DNA of 64,000 nt from Helianthus annuus (GCF_002127325.2 NC_035448.2:6410915-6474914); one strand, 5' to 3'. Positions 26,596 to 38,694 are shown, numbered from the stretch's first letter. The notes: generated by a model not told the origin, from the letters alone. Program-made: numbers and translations.

Positions 26596-26880
26596 CACAA
26601 GGATTTTAAGAAAGCTAGGAATCAACGGCCTAATCATCTTTTATTTTTCTTTAATTTTTAGGATTTTTTTTTTAGATTTTTCAGCTTCTGCAGAGCTCAG
26701 CACGGGGCCGTGCCCGCTGAACACGCCCCGTGCCCAATCATTGGAACTGGCAATCCTGTTTTATATCAGACAGTAGGCTGAACACGGGGCCGTGTCCACT
26801 CAACACGCCCCCGTGCCCAAGATTCAGTTGCTGAAAACAGAACCGTTTGATCCCGGCGGTTGGTAATTTCTGATACAAAC

Positions 26881-27522
26881 ATGAGTGATAATGATTCTTT
26901 TTACTTTCGGCACTCTTATGGTTTGTGGTGTCGAATATGTGGAGGCGAACATGAGGAATTAAAATGTTTCTTCCTCACTTATAGGCCACACTATATAGAC
27001 CCACCAATTCCTTGTAACCTTAAGAGGGGCGAAAGTAAAAATAAACATTATTTCTCCCTTGAATGCGCCCAGCCAGACATTCTAGGAGAAATGCTCCTTG
27101 ACGAGCTATTTCAACTAGAAGAACTACTTCTAAATTGGTCAAAAGAACTTAGGAAGGATTTTTTAGATCCATCCCAAGAAGATGACCATGAGGAAATGTT
27201 GGAACCGCATTCTGACAACCTCGTTGCTCCCGAAAATACCTTTCTTCCTAAACAAGACGTGGACGATAGTCGTCCCTGTGCCGATTGTGCCGTGAAGGAC
27301 TCCCCATCGACCTCGTTCGGTGCATACATAGACCTGAGCGATTCGGCATACACCTTCTTTAACGAGAGCCCGGAAAAGGGTTGGACTTGTCCACCTAGAA
27401 TGAAAATAGGAATTACCCTCACCGACAACCTCTTGCGTTCTCGCCTTAGTATAGGACAATTAAGGTATCTTAGGCACTTTGGGGTTGTTCCAACAAGTCA
27501 GGAGCCACCCGATAAAAGTTAA
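26881..27522 (+). CDS. E2 ORF1, zinc-knuckle-like element protein
   Basis: 213 codons from the first ATG after the primer site (ACAAACATGAG); the frame is open a little upstream but has no other ATG. Near the N-terminus is a Cys/His cluster, WCRICGGEHEELKC, with spacing C-x2-C-x3-H-x4-C. That is one residue shorter than the retroviral zinc knuckle, but like the form I recall in Athila-type Gag proteins. A Leu/Glu-rich helix (GEMLLDELFQLEELLLNW) follows, then an acidic stretch and a second Cys pair (RPCADC). The C-terminus has a basic, Leu-rich segment (LLRSRLSIGQLRYLRHFG). There is no recognisable capsid domain. A nucleic-acid-binding packaging role is plausible but inferred. E1 carries a dead copy. 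Confidence 0.8.
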   Translation: MSDNDSFYFRHSYGLWCRICGGEHEELKCFFLTYRPHYIDPPIPCNLKRGESKNKHYFSLECAQPDILGEMLLDELFQLEELLLNWSKELRKDFLDPSQEDDHEEMLEPHSDNLVAPENTFLPKQDVDDSRPCADCAVKDSPSTSFGAYIDLSDSAYTFFNESPEKGWTCPPRMKIGITLTDNLLRSRLSIGQLRYLRHFGVVPTSQEPPDKS

Positions 27523-28152
27523 CTCCTTAGAAAAGACAAAACTTCATAAGTCAGCTTTCCGACACGGGGCCGTGCTCGGCCAACACGCCCCCGTGTCCAC
27601 CAAAAGATTCCTATCTGATCAGAACGTCAGAATACGGACAAACTGTGTCAGAAATTCATCTGCACACGGGGCCGTGTCCAGCGGACACGGGGCCGTGTGC
27701 AGCAGGCTGTCATTTTCTATAAATGCAGCCAAAATTCTTGCACATTTGGACCAACTTGGGGACAGAGATTTGAAGGAATCTTCTCTCAAACAATCCTAGG
27801 TAAGTCTAAAAGAAGTTTCCAACAACCCATCTTGTCCTTTCCTCTTCTAGACATTTCCTTCTTCTTCATCTTTCTTCAAAAAGCCACCATGAAAAGTTTG
27901 AATTTTCAATCTTTATGGTAGGAAACAAGGAGTTTTGGTCATGGAATCTTGGTAAAAACATGTTATGTAGCATTGTTTAGAGTTATTTACTGTCAAAAAG
28001 CTTGCACAAACTCAGAAAATAACTTGAAAAACCAAGGTTCCTTGCTCCAAAATTCTGCAGAAAGATGAACACGGGGCCGTGCTCAGTGAGCACGGGGCCG
28101 TGTCCAGAAGCTGTTTCGTCTTATAAACTATTTCTGGTTTATTTTTCGTAGA

Positions 28153-28596
28153 ATGGCGAGTGAAAACAGCGAAACATCATCCGTGCATTCCTCAAACAGC
28201 CGAAGGGGAAGGAGGCCCTCCGTTGAAGCTACACTTGTGCACTACGTGATAGCGCTAAGGGAAGCTCTCGACGAAATGACATCCGTGGAGGAGGTCCTCA
28301 TTGACCGTATTAACGATCTTACAATGGGATTGGAAAGCAGCTTCCAAGAGATTAACCTTTTGCACCAAAGGTTAAACATTTTGGTGGCACCCCCTATGGA
28401 ACCAGTTCTTCCACAACAAGACTGGAACCTGGCACTCGGTATTAACAACCCTACCGGGTGGGGAGACATCCCCGCGGAACCTCCTATGGAAAACCCACAA
28501 GAAGTTCCGGCGGAAGTTGAAACTCCTCAAACAAATGCAAACGAGCCCTCCTTCCTCCTTCCAAGGGAGGTGGAGGAGTGGCTTGCCGACATATGA
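28153..28596 (+). CDS. E2 ORF2, unrecognised 147-residue element protein
   Basis: Intact and collinear with E1 ORF2. Layout: Ser-rich N-terminus, basic SRRGRRPS, a long helical segment (ATLVHYVIALREALDEMTSV to INLLHQRLNIL), a Pro/Glu-rich hinge, and the conserved end FLLPREVEEWLAD. Over the first 90 codons E1 and E2 differ by 34 silent and 8 replacement codons. Chance drift would give mostly replacements, so the protein has been under selection to keep its sequence. It lacks Cys/His clusters and enzyme motifs. The helix suggests oligomerisation, and the basic patch suggests contact with nucleic acid or nuclear entry; both are guesses. It starts about 70 bp after a palindrome pair (28067-28105). 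Confidence 0.8.
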   Translation: MASENSETSSVHSSNSRRGRRPSVEATLVHYVIALREALDEMTSVEEVLIDRINDLTMGLESSFQEINLLHQRLNILVAPPMEPVLPQQDWNLALGINNPTGWGDIPAEPPMENPQEVPAEVETPQTNANEPSFLLPREVEEWLADI

Positions 28597-29173
28597 GGAG
28601 AACCGCGCCCGAAAAAGTGGAGCTCTACAAAGCCTTATCTAACCAAGATCAGTAGATTCTTGGAAATTTTGCTAAATTAAAATAAAACATAGGGCTAGAA
28701 CTCCATAAGCTTAATATCTATGTAATTTTTATCTTTATGTAATGTCTCTATGATTAGCAATGTTATGATGGTTTTTATGATTTATGGACTCGTGGTGGTA
28801 ATGGATGAACAAGGGAACAAGAGAAAATGGAACCATGCAGAAGAACAGAACAAACCGACAAAAATCTCTATAACAGAAGGCTCCACACGGGCCGTGCTCA
28901 ACCAACACGGCCCCGTGCTGAGCCCCCTGCAGGAAATCACCCAGTTCAGGTAACTGGACACGGGCCGTGTTCAGCGGACACGCCCCCGTGTCCAGGCTTC
29001 TGTTTCACTTCTATAATTTTTGTTACTGGCACTTGACCACGGGGCCGTGCCCGGTCAACACGGGGCCGTGTCCAGAGTGCCAGTAACACAAATCTTTGTT
29101 TTTAAACACACTTTTACATATTCTAATCAACCAAAAACTTTATTTTTGGACACATTGAGGACAATGTGTAATT

Positions 29174-29188
29174 TAAGTGTGGGGGGGA
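29174..29188 (+). other. Internal polypurine-like tract of E2
   Basis: AAGTGTGGGGGGGATG after GAGGACAATG, about 1.3 kb before the 3' LTR; same arrangement as in E1 (13454). Confidence 0.6.
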
Positions 29189-30364
29189 TGCTAAAACCTT
29201 GAAATTTTGCAAAATCCTAAAACAAGCCTTACACAAAACTCTATTGGAACCGCTAAACACCCCAAGTTTTTTCAAAAACTTTTTCAATTTTTATTTTTAT
29301 TTACTTGTCTTAGTTTAAGTTGGGAATAACAAGTTCTAAAAAGGTTATATTTTTACAAATTTACAACCGATAGCGTCGTGATAAAAAGAACTAACATAAG
29401 AAAATTATGAAACGGTATAACAAGTCTAGCTAAAAAATTCAATTATATATGCTTGGTCACATTAAAAACCCATTCCCACAAAAGTGAGTTTTGAGCCTTT
29501 ATTGAGCATAAAAATATATATATTTAGATTAAATGCTCATTTTTCGTTTCTTGTGTGAATAGCCGCTCGGTCTTTACAAATCTAGAACTTGCCACGACGA
29601 TACATTCCCGGTCCTTACCAACTTAAACCCAAGTAAGTAAATGATGGAGGCATTAGGACTAACTATTTTTCTTTCAAAACCATTATTTTTCATTTTTTTA
29701 CCTACCCAAAATCCCCCTAGAAAAACCCCTTTGAGCCTAAACCTTTCATTTCATTACCCCCAAAACAATTTTTTTTTTACCCACCAAAAACCTTTTTCAT
29801 TTTTTTTTTCACCCTTATTTTAGTAACAAGCTCGGTTTTTCATAAACATACCCTCTACGTGACGAAAAAAAAAATATATGAATAATGAAGTCAAAAACAA
29901 ACAAAAGCTACAAAAGCTTGTTTGGAGAAATACTTCAAAAATAAATGTCACTAAAAATAAGGTATTTTATGAAAACCGACACTTGTTACGATTTTCGCCC
30001 TTTTTACTAACCACTAACCAACCACCCACCTTTAAACCCAAGCCTTCACCCCAAAAGTCCTCTTGATATTTACAAAGGTAAAAAGTTAAAAAGGAGGAGG
30101 ATTGATCGCTTGGCAAGCCTATGGAAAACGTAAATCCGTGCCGCTCTCGAGCGATTCACTTAAATATACACCTTCGGCCGAGTGTTGAGTGATCTCCCGT
30201 GAGGTATGTGAACTTGTATATAAATGGAATTTTGATAAGGCATGTTATGCCAAAATAAGTAGTTTATCTTATGAAAAGTTCAAAATAAATCATAACGAAT
30301 AGGATTGTAAATAAAATAAAAATAAAACCTATAAAAACCTTGGATTCCCGACACTCTAGGACAA

Positions 30365-30407
<43 letters not shown>

Positions 30408-30478
30408 TCTCTTCTACCTATTCCATTTGGGAGTGTAAGCCACATTAAAAGAGTTTTGCTTGAGGACAAGCAAAAGTT

Positions 30479-30494
30479 CAAGTGTGGGGGTATT
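30479..30494 (+). other. 3' polypurine tract of E2
   Basis: CAAGTGTGGGGGTATT abuts the 3' LTR; GAGGACAAGC precedes it. Confidence 0.82.
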
Positions 30495-32188
30495 TGATGT
30501 GTGTAAAATGCAACATATAAAACACATCAATTAAGGCATAAAACTAACCCCTTTTAAGTACTAATGTTGGAAAAAGAGTGTTTTTGTCTTCCTTTTGTAT
30601 TTTCAGGATGAAATGAGCTCAAAATCACAAAAGAAGCAAAAAGACCACTAATTCTACCATAAATACAAGAAAAGGAACAAAAGTGGACTGCCCGGACCCT
30701 CAACGGCACCTCCCAAAACAAAGAGAAGAAAACAGAGTCTGAACACGCCCCGTGTCCAGCGAACACGGGGGCGTGCCCAGGAAGCAGCAGAAAAGACAAA
30801 CCAGTAGAAGCTTCCATTGCTCACCACGGGGCCGTGCCCAGCGGGCACGGGGGCGTGTTGAAAGTACAGCAGGCGCATTAATTGTAATTCGCAATTACAA
30901 CTAATGAAGAGAGAGAGTGTCAGACGGGCACGGGGCCGTGTCCAGCGGACACGGGGCCGTGTCCAGCGTTCTGTCCAGCCTATAAATAGAGGAGCTTGGT
31001 TTCATTCTCCCTCATCCCTTGGCACACCACCTCTCTCACACCTCATCCACCACCCACCACCACCATAACACCATCATCCACCACCATCATCCATTGTCCA
31101 TCGTAGAGTGTGTGAGTCGTCTCGGGATCCAAGATTGATCGTAAGAGTTCTTGACAATCAAGGCCATGTTTGCCTAAGTCTCTTACATCACTTGGTGAAG
31201 ACAAGTGTTTAGTATAATACTTTTTATTTTTAATCTTTTGCACTTTTTATTTGGTTTTGTATTAATGACTTTAATAACTAGTTACTTATGTTGAAGGTGA
31301 TCTTTCCTTATCGTTTGTCCGTGGTGTCTTGGCATTATTTTACTGTCTATATAAAATAAAAGATTTTCACCATTCATATCTCCACGGTCTATATGGAGGT
31401 ATGTTGGCTACCTGGTCGGGGGTTAAGGGAACGGTTTGGTAAGGGTCTTGCCCTTGTTCAGCGTTTAGAGGTCCTGCTTGGGACCTGGGTCAAATTTAGT
31501 AGGATCTCCTTCAATGCCCATAGGTATTGGATGGCGGGGATCCAAACTCTTTGACCCCCTCATAAGTTAACTACTATTAATACTATAACCCGGCTATTTA
31601 GGACTGTATCCCTGCTGACTCAGACTACTTAGCCGAGGGTAACGTCACCGCCAAAAGCGGGGCCTACCATAATTTGCATTAATAACTTAATTCATTATCT
31701 TTCAATAATCCGACCCTTTAGGATTGTATCCTTGCTGACTCAAACTACTGGGTTGAGGGTAACGTCGCCTTCAAAAGAGGGGCCTACTACAATAACTAAG
31801 ATAATCTCTTAAACAAGTGCAAAAGTGCGAAAATAATCAAAGGTTATACTAATACACGTGTCGGATTCAAGTGATTCATCTTGTCTATCTGTTTTTATTT
31901 TATTTTATTTCTCAGCATTTAGTTAGTTTTTATTTTTCTTAGTTTAAATCATTTTTTCTAACCTTTTGATTTGATTAGACGTTGAGGATAAACCGGTATT
32001 AAAAGCTCTTGTGTCCTTGGACGACCTCGGTATCTTACCAACACTATACTACGTTCACGATGGGTGCACTTGCCCATATGTGTGTTTAGTGTTAGTAAAT
32101 ATCGTGTTTTATAAATTTAAAACTTGGCTAAAAGTGTAAAAAGGGCTTAAATATATATCTAAAAATATAACACACTTCACGCACATCA
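30495..32188 (+). repeat. 3' LTR of E2
   Basis: 1,694 bp. Differences from the 5' LTR that I can find: near 30551, 30749, 30901, 31750 and 31867, all single bases. Confidence 0.95.
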
Positions 32189-32507
32189 GGACGTCACGAG
32201 TATAAGTCCTAGCATACATGCAACTAGCATCACGTATATCTATGCAAACAGTTATTCGCAAGTGATAGATTGACAATTTGAATCATTCGTTTGATAAGTT
32301 CGATTTATAAGGAACGTATGTTACACCCAAAATTCGATAAAAGGGGTCAAGTATACTCACAGTGCGTATTCGGTTGGATTGACGGGATGGTGCCTGAGAA
32401 TGTCCTGATTTCAGACTAATTGCATAAGTATTGGATTACGCGTTAAACGGTATCGAATTACGTGAAATTGGACGAAAAGTTGGATTGAGCTGGCCCATTC
32501 GGATGGA

Positions 32508-32640
32508 CCGCTCGATCGGCAGGGCTGCTCGATCAAGTGGGCCGTTCGATCGAGTGGGCCGTTCGGTCGGCTGGTCCAGCCAATCGGCTGGGCCGCTCGA
32601 TCGACTGGGCCGCTCGATCGGCCAGCCTGTCCAGCTGTTT
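32508..32640 (-). repeat. GATCGG/GATCGA array, left LTR of the gag-only element, distal
   Basis: Repeats of the form CGATCGxxTGGGCCGyT at about 17-bp steps. The right LTR copy (39488-39630) has one more 17-bp unit. Confidence 0.8.
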
Positions 32641-33403
32641 TCGATGATTTTCGAGTGTTCTTCGGTGTTTTTGGTCGAGACGTTGTTGTGACGCATTGAA
32701 CAACTGAAATTCCATCAATTCCGACCTGTTCTATCGGCCGGGAATCACCCCGTTCCATCAGAACTGGCCGTTCTTGGCGGTTTTTCCGTGTTTAACCCGA
32801 AATTGGTCGTCTCTTCGGTAGGAATCAGATACCTGACCAACACGACACAAAGAATGAGTAGAAGGTCGGTCTAAGCTCTGTTTCTACCATTTTTGTGTAT
32901 AGATCTGATATGAAAACCTTGATTATCCTTATGGAATTTCTTAGATCTGAGTTGTTCTTAGTGGAATGAGGCCAACATTTGAAGTTCATAAGAACTTTGT
33001 GATGACATCACTCTGAACATCTCAAATCCATGGCTTCTTGATTAGAAAACATGGATTTCGACGAGATTCATGAAGAATCGCATGGAAACCATTCGGATCT
33101 GAGTTGTTCTTCATGGGATGACATCACCTTTGAAGAACTCCATGGTGACATCACCCTAGAACACTCCGAATCCGTTGATTTCACAGTTAAAAGTCGGATT
33201 TTGAAAGACAGAAAGATGAAGGATTGCATAAAGATCGAAGTAGTACAAGATTTGAGTTAAAAACTTACAAGAATCGCGAGAAATCGGAAGATTAAGGGGC
33301 TGGAATGTCTTGGTCGAGTGGCAGCAGCAACAACAAGTGCTTGGAGGATGAAGAGGGGTATTTATAGGCAAGGAAGGAGGAAAAAGGAGGAAAAGGTGGC
33401 CTG

Positions 33404-33612
33404 GATCGGATGGCCCAACCGATCGGCTGGCCTGTCCGATCGGACGGCCCAGCCGATCGGCTGGCCCGTTCGATTGGATGGTCCAGCCGGATGGCTATTC
33501 TGTCCGATCGGCCGGCCCAGCCGATCGGTTGGCCCGTTCGATCGGGCGGCCCAGCCGATCGGCTGGCCGTCCGATCGACTGGCCCAGCCGTTTGGCTGGC
33601 CCGTCCGTACGG
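33404..33612 (-). repeat. CCGATCGG array, left LTR of the gag-only element, proximal
   Basis: GATCGG sites start at 33404, 33421 and 33438, that is every 17 bp, alternating GGCTGGCC and GGACGGCC spacers (34-bp dimer). The array begins about 36 bp upstream of a - strand TATA box (tatttatagg, 33358-33368). It is about 68 bp longer than its partner in the right LTR. Confidence 0.85.
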
Positions 33613-34137
33613 AAGCCCTTGATCCTCGTTTTTGGTGCGATTTCGACAGTTGAGCCATAATTTCATATATTTATATAATTATTTAATTATTTATTATAAT
33701 TAATCACAAAAGGGCCGTATATACGTATCTATATATCCAATATTCGGTGCGATGATCGAGTTACGCGTGCCTTCGAGTGCGTTCTTCGATGTGATGTGCC
33801 ACAATGATTATCGGGGCACTACTTGCTCGTGTTGCCGTCATCGTCATGATGGCTGGAGACATGGTACTCACCCGATAGTCTTTGTTAGCGTTGCTTGTTT
33901 ACGTTTTGACACCTCACGTTTATCGAGGAGGGTAGATTAAGCCCTCACTCAACATCATCGTGAGTGTTATAATTTATTGAAAATAGGTTTGTAATAGCGA
34001 TAGAATATGCGTAATTATTCGATTATACTTCGATTTAGCGATAGATCTGATATAGTTACATTATGATCCGAATCTCTGGTGCTAGGCGTAACGAGTGTAT
34101 CGAGTAGTAACAACGCACGAAAGTGCGGGTTGTTACA

Positions 34138-36300
34138 GTCTCCCCTGCTTTAGGAAATTTCGTCCCGAAATTAATCCATTAGTAGGGTCGTAAGAGTTGA
34201 CGCGAATGAGAATAACGATTAAAAGCGTCTAGATAAGCGAGCGATCGATTAAAGATTCGACGAGTGAGAGCGGTGTGAAGATACGATTCGAATAACCAAA
34301 AGCGATGACACACACAAAAGCGATTCCATAACGTTTTAAACTTACCGATAATCGACTAATCTTCGAAGATATTTCAGAAAATCCCCTCATGGCGCGACGC
34401 TAACTGCATCGATGTCCACACCAACACTATGGGGAGGGTTCTTTTTGTTATTTTGAGAACAGATTTTCGAGTTATACATTTTAAAAGAATTCGGCGGCAA
34501 AATAAGTTTAAGAAAACTTTCCTACAACGTGAGTTCGAGCTGAAACTCAATTGTCGAACCATCGCCTTCAGGAAGATTTATGAAACTTCCTTTAGGCACG
34601 TAGCTAAACTGATTCGATGTTTTCTCCCTGTTGTAAGGAGATTTCACTTGTCCAACGGTTTTAACAAAGGTTTATAAAAATCGGTTTTCTTTAACACTAC
34701 GGAAAAATAATTTACATCGAGCCCCACGTGGCACTTCCCCGCGAAAGTTTGTTAATATGATTAAAACACTTATATATAGGAAGTACCAGCGGCGTATCCA
34801 CCATGTTTTACCCATATTACCTCTGTTTCGTGAGGCGGTGTCACGCGTGCCGATACGACACAGATAGAATTTCGACCCCTCGGTCCAAGCGATAGGACGC
34901 TAGACTGAGTACTGAAGTGACTTGGATGCAGACAAAGCGTTGATAGCGAATGCGAGTAGTTCGATCATGCGAGACATTGGTATGGCACACTGGGTTAGAC
35001 GACGGTTGATAAGTGATGGCGAAAGACGCGATTTTGATTCGACTAGACGCGATTTCGATTCGTTCCACATAAAACCTACATGGCATGTTTCCACGAGAGT
35101 TGCTAATATAGAAAACACCACGTTTCCCATGTTAGTTTTGTCCCGTGAAGCGATGTCATGTACCCTAATTCTACACAACTGCGATGAATTCCAAGCGATA
35201 GCCGAATATTGATAGGCAATAGACCCTGATAGATGATAAGTGACGATCGTTGCGTTGCGAACGACATTGAGTTGAATACACCACAACAGTAACCATTGCT
35301 AGCCCGCATGGCCTCTTTCCACGAAAGTCTGCTAATATGGTCAAAACACCACCATGTTTCGACCCTCTTAGTTTTGTCTCGTGAAGCGAGGTCATGCCTG
35401 CCAAGATAACACAGATGACACGAGTATCGATGAGTGATGACGACACGCGATGAGAGTATCGAGTCGATGAAATAGGCGCGAAAAGCATTAAAGCGAAAAG
35501 CGACGAGTGATTTTCGATACTCGTCTAGCGATCCACAGTAAGCGATCCACACCAGGCGGTAGAAGTTCACACAATAGTCAATAACCAGCGTTAGAGTTTG
35601 CGAGATGAGCACATGATGCGATTGTGATTTCGAGCCACATATCGAGTGATTTAGATTGTGAGATGGATCCAGCAAAACTGCGATTGAGTTGCGTTCTAGA
35701 CTTACGACCGGTCTTGCGTTGCTCCAATTGCTCTTCGGGGTGAACTTACCCAAGTCCATCGATGTGGCAATTGCGTTGCGTACGCAGACTTACGAGAAGT
35801 CCCGCAGTGATGCGATTTTAGTTTTGTTACGCCTTGCGATCGATTTGTATCGTGTTGAAAATAACCATTATAATATAATAGGTCTAATAACGTCCAACTC
35901 CACATGGCACTTTCTTCACGAAGCCTCGGTAGTATGGTAAAGCACACCTTGCGTTACCCCTACTACTTATGACCCGTGCTTTGGTGTCACGTTTCGTTGA
36001 CATGGCCAAGACCCTTGATCATGCTTTTAAAAGTTATGGCACCATTAGAACTTCACTACGACCTCCGTGCACTGACCAAAATAATCCTGTGTGCACCCGC
36101 GATTAGTTGTTCCTTGCACGTACATCGTACCTCATTCTAAGAGTGTTGTAAGGGTAAAATACATTATATAGTACATAGTGCTAGCGTTTAGATGGTGCTA
36201 GAGTAAAAGAGAAATAGAGTCTAAATGCGACGATAGATGAAATAAGCTCCACACATAAAAGAAAACGATAGCGATAAGTCGTATTATTACAACAACATTA
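34138..36300 (-). other. Non-coding 3' interior of the gag-only element with degenerate repeats
   Basis: Several diverged copies (near 34730, 35080, 35310 and 35905) of a segment containing CACGwrA, GCTAATAT, AAAACAC and TTGTCyCGTGAAGCG. No frame here looks coding. The purine tract and AATTTCGGGACGAAATT motif at 34138-34175 mark the 3' LTR junction. Confidence 0.6.
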
Positions 36301-36361
36301 GAAGCAAAATAACGTTGCTGTGGAGGACACTTGCGGAGACTGCTGGTGTTGCTGACTTCCT

Positions 36362-37507
36362 TCAGAGTTGCGGTCCTGCGCGGCAGTGCTGGGTACGATG
36401 ACCATACCAGTTGCAATTTGTGCAATAGCGACAATTTGCTTCTGGCGGGTGATGGTACGTGCACGTGAAACACAGGGGATGAGGCCCATTGTAAGCACGT
36501 TTCGGTTGAACTGGGACTGATTGGAGAGGTTCGAGTTGCGGCAGTCCGGTTGTTGAAGAGTCTGGGCTCACGGTCTTTCGTTTGCGGCTAGGTTGCGCTT
36601 CCTGAGATGATGCAGTGTCGTTGTCGGATTTGCCTGATGATTTGATGGAGTCATTGTCGGAGCAATCCTTAGAAAAACTTTCAGAGGAGCTGTCAGATGA
36701 TTACTCGATCGATTCGCCAGAGGAATCGTCGGATGAGTTGATGATGATTGCTTGATGAGCCTGTTTGACAGGCTTCTTGGAGAAGAACCCGTCCAAGACT
36801 CGTTTGCTGTTGATCTCTGCGGCTAAACGGTAGGCTTCTTCGATGGTAGCAGGTCTTGCAGCTTCGACAAAATCACCCACACACTCGGGCAAGCCGCGGA
36901 GGTACTTCGCGATGGCTTTCCTTGGAGTGTCAACTTGACTTGGGCAGATTGCACTAAGCTGCTTGAACCTTGCTGTATAGCCAGCATTGTCACCTTCGGT
37001 TTGCTTGACTTCCCAAAATTCGTTTTCTAGCTTCTGGACTTCATGAGGGGGACAATATTCTTCCTTCATGAGTTCCTTCAGCTCGTCCCAAGAGAGGGCG
37101 TAAGCTGCGGATATCCCACGTTTGTTGCGTTCGGCGGTCCACCAGTCGAGTGCTCGTGATTGAAATACCCCGGTAGCACAAGTAGTACGGAAACCATCGG
37201 GACACTCACTTTGTCGAAGGGTGACTTCGGTAGAATCGAACCACTGGAGCAGTTGGGTCGCACCTCCTTCACCTGTGAATTCCATCGGGTCACAGGCTTT
37301 GAAGTGTTTGTAGAGGAAGGTAGATTGCGGCTCTTCCGTCTTAGAGTCCCTCGCGGCTCGAGCGTTGCTGAGAGAGTGCACTTGAGCGACTATTTGAGGA
37401 ATAAGCTTGACCACTTCCTTGGTCACAAGCGAGGCAATCCTCTTAACGGCGCTTCGTTTGGCTCTTCTCCTAGCTATTCGTTTCGGGATAGAGTTGTCGG
37501 AAGGCAT
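36362..37507 (-). pseudogene. Gypsy-type Gag with one in-frame stop
   Basis: Starts at the ATG at 37505-37507 (MPSDNSIPKR). A basic N-terminus is followed by a retrotransposon Gag domain (about residues 70-235; FKACDPMEFTGEGGA, LLQWFD, ALDWWTAERNKRG, SWDELKELMKEEYCP, RFKQLSAICP, KYLRGLPE). A Ser/Asp-rich linker and a zinc knuckle (CTNCNWYGHRTQHC, the classical C-x2-C-x4-H-x4-C) come next. A single TAA (36701-36703 on the + strand as TTA) separates the two parts, which remain in the same frame. The natural C-terminus may lie further on in another frame, where a Gln/Ser-rich tail is seen. The protein would package RNA. This is the only coding region of the element. Confidence 0.87.
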
Positions 37508-38694
37508 CTAGACAGAGAGAGAGAGACTTGGAATGAGATTCGATCATAATGATTTCGAGTTTACGATGCGATTGAGCGCGGTCGAAACTGGTATCGTGCA
37601 ATATAAATAGACTTCACATAGGAGCCACATAGGAGACACGAACTTCCTAGATTTTCACACAATGTCTTGGTTGTACTTAGATATAGATAGTTGTAGTTCA
37701 TACTTACACACATATATTACGGTTTAGAATGCGCGAGGACGCGTTAGGAGAGGGATTGCGAGAGAAATCGGACAATTTGACATTAGTTTTGTTGCGATCA
37801 TTCGGTCTTTGTTTTGGATTGCGATGGCTATGCGAGTTGTGTGCTTTGTAAAACAGGGAGCGAAAATTGATAATCGCAATTAAACACATAAAACGTAACT
37901 GAGTTCATCAAATCGTAAAATCCGGGGAGTTGTAGGCTTAGTAAGATACTCGGAGTGCCTCGGGTGTTTAGGCGTCGACTACCCAAGGTAACTCAATCAC
38001 ACCCAACAAGTTCGTGCACACGCGTTGACTCTGGGGGTTTATGCTTCCACTGGGATGCAGCTCATGGCATTCATCCTCCAAGTCATCGCGAGGCTCGAGT
38101 CATTGTGATGGTCGAGTCCCTGTTGAGAGCTTTTTGAAAAATATTTTAGGGAGTGGAACGGTTCATTAAGGTACGGGTTTCACCCCTGACTTAACAGTTT
38201 CGTTCCTAATTTGTGGTTACGCTCATCGAATGAATCCGAGAGCTTCACTAGAATTTCGAAAGGGAGGCTTTCGTCGAGGTATGGATGTCACTCCTAACTC
38301 AATCGAAAGATTCTCGTGCTAGAAAAATGCGCTGAGTGAGCAATCCTATCGAGAGTTACTGGTTTTCACACCTGGTCTCGACTGGATCGCTCGGTTGTGA
38401 GGTGCGAGTATTTTCGAAAACATGTGTATTATGTCTGCCTTAGGAAAGGCTAATAGTATTCCAGCCTTAGGAAAGGCTTCTTCGTGTGAAGTCGTAGTAT
38501 GCGGGGTTCACACAAACTCATAGTTTTTGAAATTTCGATCAGAAGCATCAGGTAGGCGCAATACAAACCCTACTGGGTTCGTACGAGGCAACCTGTGGGT
38601 GCTTAGACTATAGACTAGGTCATTTTCTAAAACGTCGACCCGGACTAGGTCGAGTCTTGCCTAATTCCCTATAGTTATGGCTCTGATACCAATC
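37508..38694 (-). other. Leader of the gag-only element with primer binding site
   Basis: 1.2 kb without a coding frame. The primer site TGGTATCAGAGCC (initiator tRNA-Met) is at 38679-38691 on the - strand, three bases from the LTR. Degenerate repeats near 37955, 38165, 38275 and 38345 share a 'gaggtaTGG..TCACTCCTAACTCAA'-like core, and an AGCCTTAGGAAAGGCT inverted repeat occurs twice (38440-38485). Confidence 0.75.

Larger units (their letters stand above)
24878..32188 (+). mobile_element. E2: complete, young non-autonomous LTR retrotransposon
   Basis: Second copy of the E1 family, 7,311 bp, inserted in the left LTR of the gag-only element. GGACG flanks both ends (24873-24877, 32189-32193). 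The two LTRs have the same length (1,694 bp), and reading them side by side I find only about five differences. The insertion is therefore recent and the youngest in the nest. Interior order: primer site, ORF1, ORF2, internal purine tract, a poly(A) run (30368-30405), final purine tract. No pol genes. Confidence 0.95.

Noticed and set aside
33404..33612. Regular palindromic repeats resembling a CRISPR array
   Set aside because: The spacers are themselves repeats of 7-11 bp, the array lies in LTRs of a plant retrotransposon, and no cas-like gene exists.
35103..35759. 218-codon frame on the - strand in the gag-only element
   Set aside because: Lies across degenerate repeats, no ATG-near context or domain, and other frames nearby are equally open.
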